Source of the DNA: Jaenimonas drosophilae | Taxonomy: Eukaryota > Euglenozoa > Kinetoplastea > Trypanosomatida > Trypanosomatidae | Assembly (NCBI GenBank): GCA_030849065.1 | Contig: JASAON010001629.1 | Coordinates: forward strand, 61,703 to 125,702 | Length of the DNA: 64,000 nt | Reading direction: 5' to 3' | Part shown: positions 9,501 through 18,712 of the stretch, in pieces | Numbering within the stretch: position 1 is the stretch's first letter | Layout: each line of letters begins with the position of its first letter | Program-made: the position numbers and the translations under genes | Notes under the pieces: generated by a model | What the model was told of the DNA's origin: nothing | The model's database searches: none | Seen by the model: only the letters and a program-made list of their open reading frames with translations

Positions 9501-12500
9501 CTATCGTTGATGCTTGCCCCCGCGCTTTCCAATGATGGACTCAACGTCGAAGTAGTCCTCCCGCTCTCGCTCGCGCTTCACCCCAACCCCGCTACCATGA
9601 GTGGGCTCAGCCTTCACGACCTCCCGCACGGGCAGCTCCCGTTCAAAAAAGCGGGCATCGTCATCCACGTACAGCTGCAGACACTGTACCCGCGCTAGAC
9701 GATCTCGCACCGCGTTGGCCCACTGGACGGCAAAATCAGCTTCTGCTCCTGGAGATGCAGCAACCGCATCCTTGTGCTGACGTGCGACCTCTTCCAGCCA
9801 CGACCTGAGTTGCTCCCGCAACGTACCATCACCCGTCTCGAGGGCATTCATCGCCATCTTGCCACAGAAGTGGAGGTACGCCTGCGAGTCTACGCTGTAG
9901 AAGTACATGCGCTGAAGTGCAGCCAGACAGGCTGAGCGGCTTTCCCGTGAAGGAGCCTCCGCCAGCTCCACGAGCAACTCCTGTGCCATGCGCTCATGCA
10001 AGGAACACCGACTGAGTTCGCGGAGAAGCCTCCCACCTTGGAGAGAGCCACGGGTGATGGTGCTGCGTGCAGACGTCGACGCCGTTGTGGTGGAAGTGGC
10101 CTTGCCACCTGCTCCTGCGCTATTCTCTTCATCATTGGCGTCTGCCATGGCCTTGTTGGCCCTTTTGGCCGCCTCTGGGTCAATCTCACGAATCGAACCG
10201 AGAATGTAGGCATCCGACATGGGAAGCACCACATCCATCAGCTTCATCGCCATGGCAGCGTGGTGCGGGAGGAGCAGACGGAAGGCTGCCACACCAGCTG
10301 TTGCTAGCTCCTCCTGCCTCTTGGAGTGACTCGCAGCGTAGCTTCTGCAGAACTTGGCGAGGTAGTCGGCGAGGTAGGCGCTCATCTCCTTCATCTTCTT
10401 TTCCTGCTGTACGCGCATAAAATGAAGGAGCAAGTGGCTGAGGACCATGGAGGTATCATCTGGTGCGATGCGGTTGCAGCTCAGCAGCTTGCAGAGACCA
10501 ACAATGGTGAGGGCGTGGGTGGTTGGGCAGAGTTCTGGGGCCAAGGTAGCAAGGATGTCGTGGAGAAGGTGTCGGCCACCCACCTTGTGAACGTCCTCCA
10601 CGGCGAGCTCGTGTTCGTGGTGCAGGCGAGCCTCTGACGGGTTTTCCACGTTGTACGCGTGCTCCTCTCGGGGGGCGGCGGATGGCGGCACATCAAAAAA
10701 CTTTAGGCCGTACTCCATCAACAGGTCAAAGATCACCCCCATCGCCGCCAGTGGAACAGACTCAGACATGTGATTGTTGTTGTTGTTGTTGGTGGTGGTG
10801 TTGTTGTTACGCTGAAGTTGGCGGGTGTCAGCAACGAGGAGGGGCATGAAGGTGTGCACGGAGTCTGGACTGATGAGGCACTGTAAGCCCAGCGACTTGG
10901 TGGCGGCGACTTGAACGCTCTCATTGTCTTGTTGCCGACCAAGCTGAATAATATGGGAGCAAAAGACGGGAATGTCATCGCCACGCTGTGAGTGGGAGAG
11001 GAAGGCGAGCACGATGAGCTGCATGCGAAGGAGGAACTTTTCATCACGGTCCATCTCCGCCTTGAGCTCATCGTACTTTTCCTGTGGTGCATCGCCAGAG
11101 CGGGCCTGGACCTTGCGCTTGACGAGCTCCTGTTGGCGCTCACGACTCTTCCGGGCAAGTGCCTCTACATCATCAAAGCCCAAGCCATGACGTTGAGGCA
11201 GCTTCAGACTACGGAACAACGAATCCAGCGCCGTTGTCACCGTCGTCGTCGCCTCCTCGGGGGTGCGCGCGGTGAGCGACTTGATAGAACGCACCGCCAC
11301 ATCCACGAAGAGCGCCGGATCATCATCAGGCACGACCTTCAACAAGAAGTTAAGCAGCCGAAGAAGACCGTTTCGGGTGGTGTTGTCTGCGTGTGCGAGG
11401 TAGGCATTATCTTCATAGACCTCAAAGGCGGAGAGGAGCACGCGGAGCATGTTGTCGGCGTCCTCCGTGGTGCGGAAGGTCATCACCTTGGCCGGGGCGT
11501 CTGGCCGGGCGTAGGCGTAGACGGTGTCTTGCAACATGGCGCAAAACTGCTCCAGCGGTGGAAGCAGCTGCGATTCATCTTCGCCCTCGGCATCTCCAGC
11601 GAGCTTGGCCTCGGTCCTCCACATGAGTAGGGCGGCGGTATGTACGTCGCTCAGGTCAATGGTGAAATGACGCAGCGGGCTACGTTTGCGGAAGTAGGCG
11701 AGCACCTCAGCACAAATGATGTCCATGGGCTCCAAGGTGGCCAACACATTGCCCATCACGATGGGATCGAGCAGCGCCTCGCACTTCTCGGCACAGTCGC
11801 GGTGCAGCCAGCCGTTGGTCATGGCCGCTCGGCAGGCAGCCACCACAGACGGGCTGCTGTCCGTAAGGCCCTGAGAAAGGCGCTCCGAGAGAGAGATGTG
11901 CTTCGCCACGGCGTAGGCGGTGATGTAGCGCCATGGGAAGCGGCCCAAGGCATCCCAGGCTTCTGCACGTACGCGCGCCACCGCGTCGCGTGTGGAGCGC
12001 ATCATGCCGTGGAAGTAGCCTTCAAGGAACTCCTTGCGGGGTGCAATGGCGTGCAGAATCTGCTGACGTACATCAGCGTTGTTGTCGGTGCAGAGGAGGG
12101 CAATGAGGTGCTGGGCCACGTCGCAGTCCTTCTTTCCTGATTGGAAGGCAGAAATGGCGATGACGGCCTTCTCACGAACAGAGGCGAAGCGGTCGTGCAC
12201 CCGTTGCTTCAATACTTCCGCCACCTCCTGGTAGAACTCCTGGCGCTCATCGCTGGTGTTGGACTGATCCACGGAGCGCAGCAACACTTCAATGGTGGAG
12301 ACGACGGCAAGACGAACAAGCTTCTCATTGGCGTTGTGGTACGGAAGCATCAAGCGCATGATGGCGATGGAGAGGGCATCGGATGACAAGGCTTCACGGA
12401 AGGCTTTTCCCATCTCCCCAAGGAAAGCGTAGTGGCGCCGCAGGGCATCACTCGTGAGCTGTGGGCTCTGCTTAAGCACCAGCAACAGAACTTGGCACAC

Positions 12501-12653
12501 TGCCTCGATGCAGTGCGCTTCATCACTCTTGGCGAGGCGGAGGAGTTCTTTTCTACATTTTTGTGTGTTGGCGGCGCTTCGGTGAATGTTCTGGAATACC
12601 TGCCCAACCTGCTCCATCGAGGCAGCGGCATCGGGAGCACAAACGGATGTCAT
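9501..12653 (-). CDS. Condensin complex subunit 3 (CAP-G, HEAT repeats)
   Basis: This 1050-residue protein is helical throughout and fits the non-SMC condensin subunit CAP-G/Ycg1, which helps load condensin on DNA for chromosome compaction. The N-terminal third carries HEAT-like repeats such as DRFASVREKAVIAIS and DAVARVRAEAWDALGRF, followed by an RLSQGLTDSSPSV...WL segment like the conserved CAP-G core. The C-terminal third has a further alpha-solenoid and a basic KRERERE tail that could bind DNA or act as a nuclear signal. An Asn/Thr homopolymer-like stretch interrupts the middle (about residues 616-631). Length matches CAP-G proteins of about 1000 residues. The ATG follows the AG at 12662-12663. 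HEAT proteins resemble each other, so orthology should be confirmed by profile search. Confidence 0.75.
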   Translation of the reverse strand: MTSVCAPDAAASMEQVGQVFQNIHRSAANTQKCRKELLRLAKSDEAHCIEAVCQVLLLVLKQSPQLTSDALRRHYAFLGEMGKAFREALSSDALSIAIMRLMLPYHNANEKLVRLAVVSTIEVLLRSVDQSNTSDERQEFYQEVAEVLKQRVHDRFASVREKAVIAISAFQSGKKDCDVAQHLIALLCTDNNADVRQQILHAIAPRKEFLEGYFHGMMRSTRDAVARVRAEAWDALGRFPWRYITAYAVAKHISLSERLSQGLTDSSPSVVAACRAAMTNGWLHRDCAEKCEALLDPIVMGNVLATLEPMDIICAEVLAYFRKRSPLRHFTIDLSDVHTAALLMWRTEAKLAGDAEGEDESQLLPPLEQFCAMLQDTVYAYARPDAPAKVMTFRTTEDADNMLRVLLSAFEVYEDNAYLAHADNTTRNGLLRLLNFLLKVVPDDDPALFVDVAVRSIKSLTARTPEEATTTVTTALDSLFRSLKLPQRHGLGFDDVEALARKSRERQQELVKRKVQARSGDAPQEKYDELKAEMDRDEKFLLRMQLIVLAFLSHSQRGDDIPVFCSHIIQLGRQQDNESVQVAATKSLGLQCLISPDSVHTFMPLLVADTRQLQRNNNTTTNNNNNNHMSESVPLAAMGVIFDLLMEYGLKFFDVPPSAAPREEHAYNVENPSEARLHHEHELAVEDVHKVGGRHLLHDILATLAPELCPTTHALTIVGLCKLLSCNRIAPDDTSMVLSHLLLHFMRVQQEKKMKEMSAYLADYLAKFCRSYAASHSKRQEELATAGVAAFRLLLPHHAAMAMKLMDVVLPMSDAYILGSIREIDPEAAKRANKAMADANDEENSAGAGGKATSTTTASTSARSTITRGSLQGGRLLRELSRCSLHERMAQELLVELAEAPSRESRSACLAALQRMYFYSVDSQAYLHFCGKMAMNALETGDGTLREQLRSWLEEVARQHKDAVAASPGAEADFAVQWANAVRDRLARVQCLQLYVDDDARFFERELPVREVVKAEPTHGSGVGVKREREREDYFDVESIIGKRGGKHQR

Positions 12654-12921
12654 CCCGGAATCTAAGATCGGTGGGGGGATGGTTGAACGTGGAGACCACG
12701 CGCTACGTTACAACAATGAGAACGGCAAGAAGATGAGTGAAGTGCGCAGAATTCAGAGGCATTTCCACGTTGAGGTCATCCTCAGTCCTGCAGTACGCAT
12801 GATGGATGTGTGTGTGTGTGTGTGTTTTGTTTGTATTGGGGATGTCATCTAAGATTGAATGATCAATCTCCTGTACATGTCGTCGCCAAAGAACTCTCTT
12901 CGTGGCCGCCCTCTCTTCTGC

Positions 12922-14235
12922 TCACATGAAGGCTTCATACTCTTCTGCCCAGGCGGTGGAGTAGTAGAGCTGTCGGCGGAAGTAGAAGGCCTCGGCGTGG
13001 TTGGTGGCGTCGAGCTCATTGATAAATCGATGCGTGATATCTCGCACCCCCTTCACCTCAGACGCAAAGCGGATGCACTGGACGGTGTTTTTGGAGGTGG
13101 CAATAACATCCGCCGAGATGGGCTTCTTCTCTTTCCGGAGGGCATCCACAATGTCATTGATGCCGCGGAGGTAGCTAATGAAGGCCATCACCCGTGATGG
13201 CATCTCTCCCAATGGTTCTACGCTCTTCAGCTTCACGCTTGTCAGCTTGTAGACGGCGGAGAGTGCACCCATCAGGTGACGCTGAATGAGCCTGGAGACG
13301 GCGTCGGGAGACTTGCGCATCGTATCAAACATGACAAAGAGCGGCTCGGGGAGCTCCTGCTTCTCGAGCAGCTCCACGCCCTCTTGGTCCATGGCCAGAT
13401 GCCACACGGTGGCGAGGAGGGCGGGCAGGAACAACGCCACTGAGCCTTTCCACTCCGCTTGGGTGCTAAGGAACTTCATCAGCTTGGAGATGACTGCAAC
13501 AGTGGCAGGGTGCTGCTGCACGCCAAGGATGCCCGGCGTGAGCATCGTCATGTTGGCCAAGGTGCTCATGGCGTAGAAGGAGATCTTGGAGGTGATGGGC
13601 TCCGTTCGGAGGACGAAGGTCATCGCGTCGAGAATATCCTCAACGCGGATGATGGTCGGGCTTGGTGGGTCTGACAAGCCAGCGAGCTTGAATTCCTCAC
13701 AATCCTCCGCACGCATCATCCATCGAAGTCCGGCAAAGTTGCATGAGAGTTGGTAGGTCATGTGCACCGCTGCGGTGCGTGCCTCCAGTCGCTCCTCCGC
13801 GTTGTCCGTGTTAAGGATCGAGGTGAGGGCGGCTTCCAAACCTCCGCATTCTACAATAGGGAAGCAGCCCTGGGGAATCACCGCCAAGGAACGCAGCAGA
13901 AGAAAACACTGGTGCTCCAGCAAGTGAAAGGGCTGACGATTGAGGATGGATACGGTGAGGCCCACGACGCCTTGATGGAGAATATCAATCTTCTTCTCCT
14001 GTGAGGCGGAGTGGGCGAAGAGGTGGTGCACCGCCTTGGCTCGCTCTGGGTCCTCAATGGAGGGGTCGCTAAGGCTGCTCACGAGGAGGGCGATGCCGTC
14101 GGGGAGGAAGCCGTCGAAGACGCGGCCCGCATCGCGGTCGGGACGGCCAGCAAAGCCCTTTTGGATGTCATACGGGTGCCTCTCCTCGAGGCAGTCACTC
14201 ACGTAGTGCCGAACACTACGCGCAGCCTCCGCCAT
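12922..14235 (-). CDS. Armadillo/HEAT-like protein (possible radial-spoke RSPH14 relative)
   Basis: A 437-residue, almost wholly helical protein with armadillo-like units, for example LPDGIALLVSSLSDP...RAKAVHHLFAH, then VGLTVSILNRQPF, then GGLEAALTSILNTDNAEERLEARTAAVH. The pattern of about 40-residue units each covering a local region resembles RSPH14, a radial-spoke protein, but I do not recognise a diagnostic motif. No signal peptide or membrane segment is seen. The start ATG follows a pyrimidine tract and AG at 14247-14248. A cytosolic or axonemal scaffold is an inference; other armadillo families are possible. Confidence 0.6.
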   Translation of the reverse strand: MAEAARSVRHYVSDCLEERHPYDIQKGFAGRPDRDAGRVFDGFLPDGIALLVSSLSDPSIEDPERAKAVHHLFAHSASQEKKIDILHQGVVGLTVSILNRQPFHLLEHQCFLLLRSLAVIPQGCFPIVECGGLEAALTSILNTDNAEERLEARTAAVHMTYQLSCNFAGLRWMMRAEDCEEFKLAGLSDPPSPTIIRVEDILDAMTFVLRTEPITSKISFYAMSTLANMTMLTPGILGVQQHPATVAVISKLMKFLSTQAEWKGSVALFLPALLATVWHLAMDQEGVELLEKQELPEPLFVMFDTMRKSPDAVSRLIQRHLMGALSAVYKLTSVKLKSVEPLGEMPSRVMAFISYLRGINDIVDALRKEKKPISADVIATSKNTVQCIRFASEVKGVRDITHRFINELDATNHAEAFYFRRQLYYSTAWAEEYEAFM

Positions 14236-14733
14236 CCTTGTGCTGACTAGAAGGAAAGAAGCACGAGACGAGAAGAGTGAGTGCAGTTAGCGGTTGGATG
14301 GCAGCAGATGATCGCCAACCGTGTCCGTACCGCGTTGCTACTTCTGAAATGAGACCTCTACACGGTCAAAAGCTACGTCAAAACAAGAAGGTGGAGGCGA
14401 AGAACACATGCGAGAGAGCACAACAAGTTTGGCGTACAGCAGCAGCGCGCTGTTGGAATGGACTCATCAACATCTTCATCATGCATCATCAGTGATTGAA
14501 TGCCTCAAAGGAGTGTCATTGCACACGTAGCCCACTGGCTGGCGCAATTGCCAAGGGTTTATGCGCGTGTGTCGTTCATGCAGATGGGCACCCATCAACG
14601 TATCTTCTATTATTTTCATTCATCTACAGCCCACACATCGATATACGGGAGGAGGCTGAAGGATTCGCACTCCTCAGCCCCTCCCCCGTGAAGAGACAAC
14701 GTTAAGATGATAGTGGCCAACAAGTCGTTCGTT
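14236..14733. other. Intergenic spacer
   Basis: No supported gene; short open frames here have no recognisable motif. It lies between the SAM-domain gene (3' end) and the armadillo gene (5' end) and should hold their processing signals. Confidence 0.5.
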
Positions 14734-17700
14734 TTAGCTCTCGTTCTCATCCTCCTCCTCGTCTCCGTCCTCATCGTCATCGTCTTCGTCATCATCACCA
14801 TCGGCAGCTGCGGCTTCCTCTGCATTGGCGTAGCGTACACGTTCGAGGCTGATTTGCTCCTTGATGGAGGCCAGCGCTTCGAGCGTATCTTCATCCGTCA
14901 TGCCCTCCTCCAACGCCGCGATGAAGCGCTCATACTGGTCGAGCTCCTCCGGTGTGATGGCTGAGGCTTCACAAATGCGGTTAGAAATCTCCATCAGCAT
15001 CTCACTCGCAGCGGCGGAGTGAGATGAGGCAGAGGTGCTGTTGTTGTTGTTGCTGATGCTGTTGGCTTCCTCTTCAGACCTAGGCTGCGCCGTCGTCAGC
15101 TGCTGCGCGTAGCGCATAATGAGCTCCTGAATATCACCTAGTTGGGACTCAGCAGCCGCAGGCAGCTGCGTCGTGCGCAGCTCGTTGATCATCGCGAAGT
15201 ATGAGGCAAGGTCGGCCACCGAGGTGGGTGGATGCTCCGTCAACTGCGTCACCATCGCCTGCAACACCTGCTCGGCCTTGGCGCCATGCCTCGCCTGAGC
15301 GATCTTCTTCTGCACCTCATCGATCGCTTTTAGTGCGGTGGAGACGAGTGTGAAGGCCGTCTCATCATCTCTCCATGGCAGGTTGGCACCATCTGCGGCG
15401 GTGATGGCCTTCTCCGTGGCGAGCATGGGAGGTAGCACCTCATCTTCCGAGGAAAACGTTGTGTTGGAGAGGATGTGGAGAACACGCACGAAGGTCTCCT
15501 TGAATACCTCCATCGTCATGGCACCCTTGTCACCAACGGCGGTGGCATCCAGCTCTTGTACCTCCTCACCCTCTTCCTCCTCCGCATTGGCAGACGGTAC
15601 GATACTCTGCAGCTGTGCGATCAAGCTATCGAGCACACGGAGTGAGGTTGGGTGGACGGAGGCGTTCTTTTCACACCGCTTCTTTAGCCGCAACAGCACG
15701 TTGAGGTGCGATGAAATCATCTCCCCGCGCTCCTCCTCCGATGCCTCTTGAAGGATAGGCAGTTGGATTTGGCTCATGACATGCTTGAGCGTCTTGAGGA
15801 TGTCACCGTTGAGGTCGCCGCTCGTCTCCTCATCCTCTTCATCCTCATCTTCCTCCTCCTCGGTGCTTCCCGGGGCGTTGCGGACGATTTGCTCCAAGAT
15901 GGAAGTTATGCTGCTCACAACCTCCTTCGCCGCCTCCCGCTCACGTTCCGGCAGCGACTGCACCGACTCACAGACCCGCTCGAGCTGCATCAGGATGGAT
16001 GTGGCCACCTCTCGTCGAGTGGCGGGGTCTTGCTCAATGAAGGTTGGAGAGATGACGGTTTCGCCAATCTCCTGCAGGGTTTCCATCACTTGGCGGAAGT
16101 AGTCGGCATGTGCTGGTGCCGTGACGGCCTCAAGGTACTCGAGCAAAGGACGCACCAGCTCACGGTCAATCTCCTCCACCTCAGCTCCACCAATGGCGCG
16201 GAGTGTCTCTGCGCACTGCGTGGCTGTCGAGAGAAGACCCTGCTTCTGCGATGGTGGGGCCTTCTCAAAGGCAGGGGCCATCACCGTCCGCCGAATGTGA
16301 ATGATCATCGCGATGAGCTTCTGTTGCTGTGGGGTGAGTGCGTTGGCACCCGCAGGTGCAGAAGGTGCTGCTACCGATGGGGCCTCCTCCTCAGGTACCA
16401 TCTCCAGCATTTGCTGCATTGCATCCACGATCTGCACAATCTGTGCTCGAACCTCGGTGGGCAGTGATGACACATCCCGACGAATGCGCTCCACCTCCGC
16501 ACGCAGAGTGGCCACAGCCGTTGCACGTTCGCTGCCGGTAAGTCGGAGGAAGGCCGGAGACTTGAGCGTCATGACAACGCGTTGAATCCGCTCGGTCACG
16601 TCGGTGCTGTCATCCTCATCATCATCACCTGCCACATCATCTTGATTGATGCCATCCGGTAGTTGTGCCGACATCCCCTCTGCCTGAATGGCCATGTCGA
16701 GGAGCTCACTAACTTGAAGAAAGACCTGCGAGGCCATCTTCATCTCCTCCTTTCCGGACACAGTCGCAAGGCGTGCGCCAATCTTATTCATCTCCTCCTG
16801 CAGTCCCAACAGGGTCTGCGACCGCTCCCCTGCCGGAAGCGTCGATACGGCCCTGATGGAGGAGAACGTGCGCTTGAGGTCAGCAACCACATCACCGGCA
16901 GCCACCGACTGAGCTCGTACGGCGGATGCACGCGGGTCAGCGGCGCTCTGAGCCGGCGTGGCATCCCGCAGGGCCTCCTGCACGGCGTTCCACTTTGCCC
17001 GGAGAGGGCCCGCAATGGCATCGGGCAAGCTATCCATCACAGCCTGGATGCGGTCGGCTTCCTGTGCGATGCGCTCCACCACCTCTGGCGCAGCTGTGCG
17101 GAATTGCTCTGATGACAGCACCTTGAGGTAGCGGTCCAGCATCTGTTCCACGGCCTTGGCACCAGCACGAAGCTGCATCTCAGCCGTTCCAGACATCGTC
17201 TGTTGCGTGGAATCCGCAGTTGCTTCGCGCGTCGCAGGTTGTCGTGGGGTGGCCATGGGGCCTGGGCCAGCGAGTCGTGCAATGGCAGAGCGCTGCTGCT
17301 CAACAGACAAGAGGGCGTACTGTTCCAGTAGCTCACACATGAGCCTCCGCGCGTGTTGGGGAAGCATCGTAGTGCTCGGGGTAGCGAGATGGGTGATGAC
17401 GAGGGTGGCGGCTTCAACTACGGTTGCCGTCGTTGACTGATTCCGCTCAGCAGATCTCATCTCAACGATGGCTGCGCAGATGCCAGCGACATCTTGCGTG
17501 GGGACGTTCATGCGAAGAAGGTCGTCCATGCTCAGTTGGCACATGGCCTCGCCGTTTGCGCCAGCACGGGCGAGGGCATTCACGGTGGCGGCGGATATGC
17601 CACGTGACCGTAGCCACGCGCTAACCTCCGCCACGCTTGACGTGGATAGAGGATAGTCTGTGGTGGTGGATGACTTAAGGGATTGCCGGCGATGGACGAC

Positions 17701-17781
17701 ACCCCCTAGCTGAATAGCGGCATACAGCACAACAGGCACTGCAGCACCGAGTGCCAGCCATTCTTTTTTGTGCGTTGCCAT
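14734..17781 (-). CDS. Membrane-anchored SAM-domain protein with acidic tail
   Basis: I do not recognise a named orthologue. The 1015-residue protein starts with a single hydrophobic helix (about 9-29) followed by basic residues, which fits a signal anchor or mitochondrial outer-membrane anchor. Residues 50-110 form a SAM-like domain (VAEVSAWLRSRGI...LLRMNV...GICAAIVEM). The rest is a long helical region of loosely repeated units built on MxxIxxTVMxPAF or TLKSPAFLRL-type segments, broken by acidic stretches (around DDEDDSTD and EEEEDEDEED) and ending in a strongly acidic tail. The topology suggests a cytoplasm-facing scaffold tethered to a membrane, with SAM self-association (inference). The start is a clean ATG after a pyrimidine-rich stretch. 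Confidence 0.7.
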   Translation of the reverse strand: MATHKKEWLALGAAVPVVLYAAIQLGGVVHRRQSLKSSTTTDYPLSTSSVAEVSAWLRSRGISAATVNALARAGANGEAMCQLSMDDLLRMNVPTQDVAGICAAIVEMRSAERNQSTTATVVEAATLVITHLATPSTTMLPQHARRLMCELLEQYALLSVEQQRSAIARLAGPGPMATPRQPATREATADSTQQTMSGTAEMQLRAGAKAVEQMLDRYLKVLSSEQFRTAAPEVVERIAQEADRIQAVMDSLPDAIAGPLRAKWNAVQEALRDATPAQSAADPRASAVRAQSVAAGDVVADLKRTFSSIRAVSTLPAGERSQTLLGLQEEMNKIGARLATVSGKEEMKMASQVFLQVSELLDMAIQAEGMSAQLPDGINQDDVAGDDDEDDSTDVTERIQRVVMTLKSPAFLRLTGSERATAVATLRAEVERIRRDVSSLPTEVRAQIVQIVDAMQQMLEMVPEEEAPSVAAPSAPAGANALTPQQQKLIAMIIHIRRTVMAPAFEKAPPSQKQGLLSTATQCAETLRAIGGAEVEEIDRELVRPLLEYLEAVTAPAHADYFRQVMETLQEIGETVISPTFIEQDPATRREVATSILMQLERVCESVQSLPEREREAAKEVVSSITSILEQIVRNAPGSTEEEEDEDEEDEETSGDLNGDILKTLKHVMSQIQLPILQEASEEERGEMISSHLNVLLRLKKRCEKNASVHPTSLRVLDSLIAQLQSIVPSANAEEEEGEEVQELDATAVGDKGAMTMEVFKETFVRVLHILSNTTFSSEDEVLPPMLATEKAITAADGANLPWRDDETAFTLVSTALKAIDEVQKKIAQARHGAKAEQVLQAMVTQLTEHPPTSVADLASYFAMINELRTTQLPAAAESQLGDIQELIMRYAQQLTTAQPRSEEEANSISNNNNSTSASSHSAAASEMLMEISNRICEASAITPEELDQYERFIAALEEGMTDEDTLEALASIKEQISLERVRYANAEEAAAADGDDDEDDDDEDGDEEEDENES

Positions 17782-18071
17782 GACCGTCGACCTTTCCGGC
17801 GGTGCTTGGCTAAACCTTGTGCAGAAGCAAATAAGACACTACAACAAGATGGAGGTGGAAGCAACACAAGTTCTGGGTTCAGAGAAGGCAATCCTGCGGA
17901 TGTGTGGATCATCGTGTGTTACACTCATGGCACGTTGCATATCTTCTGTTCATACAGACAGGCATACCTGACACGGACATGTGGTGTCGTTCTCCCAGCG
18001 TTGTGTGCGGGGGGGGGGGGTGACGGGTAACGAGCTGCTTCACCTCAGCCACACACGCACACACGGGGGTC

Positions 18072-18428
18072 CTACTTCGTCGGTGCTGGTGAGACTTCCA
18101 CCTCTGCAGTGGGGGTGGCGTTTGGACCAAACAGCTTTTCCGCGAAGTAGTTTCCGCGTAGCTGCACGACCTGATGCGTCGCTGCCTCTTGCTCAAGCTG
18201 AATGAGGTGGTGTGAGAAGAGGAAGTAGGAAGCCACCGCCACTATCCAAATCAGGAACAGAAACACCGCCACAACAACCATGGAGGTCGTCAATGAGCAG
18301 GTATATCCATCACCGGAGAGTGTGCAGGTAGTAAGAGGGCAGATGCACTGGCGCAGACGCGCGTCGGGCCCAACGTAGCACGCCTGTGAGTCAGTAAAGA
18401 GCCACTGGGCGTGGCCGGCGTCGCACAT
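18072..18428 (-). CDS. Small single-pass membrane protein, Cys-rich N-terminus
   Basis: This 118-residue protein has a Cys-rich N-terminal part (Cys 2, 17, 28, 30, 35, 44) followed by one strong membrane segment at about 49-71 and a helical, then Pro/Thr-rich, C-terminal tail. There is no cleavable signal peptide, so the membrane segment probably acts as a signal anchor, placing the Cys-rich part on one side. It lies between two long genes on the same strand, with ATG and stop intact. I do not recognise a family. Coding status rests on the frame, the TM pattern and its place in the gene row. Confidence 0.6.
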   Translation of the reverse strand: MCDAGHAQWLFTDSQACYVGPDARLRQCICPLTTCTLSGDGYTCSLTTSMVVVAVFLFLIWIVAVASYFLFSHHLIQLEQEAATHQVVQLRGNYFAEKLFGPNATPTAEVEVSPAPTK

Positions 18429-18712
18429 TGGATGGTGTGGTCACGGCGGGGTATCACACGCAACGCACAGTCCTAGACCAAAGACCGTAGTGAGTGTCAC
18501 GATATACTTCCTCTCACCCAGTGTTCCAATGCTATCTACCGTTAGCAGTCATTTCAGATACAATGAAAAGAAAGGAGGGGAGAAACATCGTGTATCACCA
18601 ATCACCACTCACAGTCGCAGATTCACAACACTGCCTTGCGTGTGTGTGTGTGTGTGTCACTACTTCATTGCCACAGCAGTGGTGCCACCGAAGGTGTGTG
18701 CTGGCATTGCCG

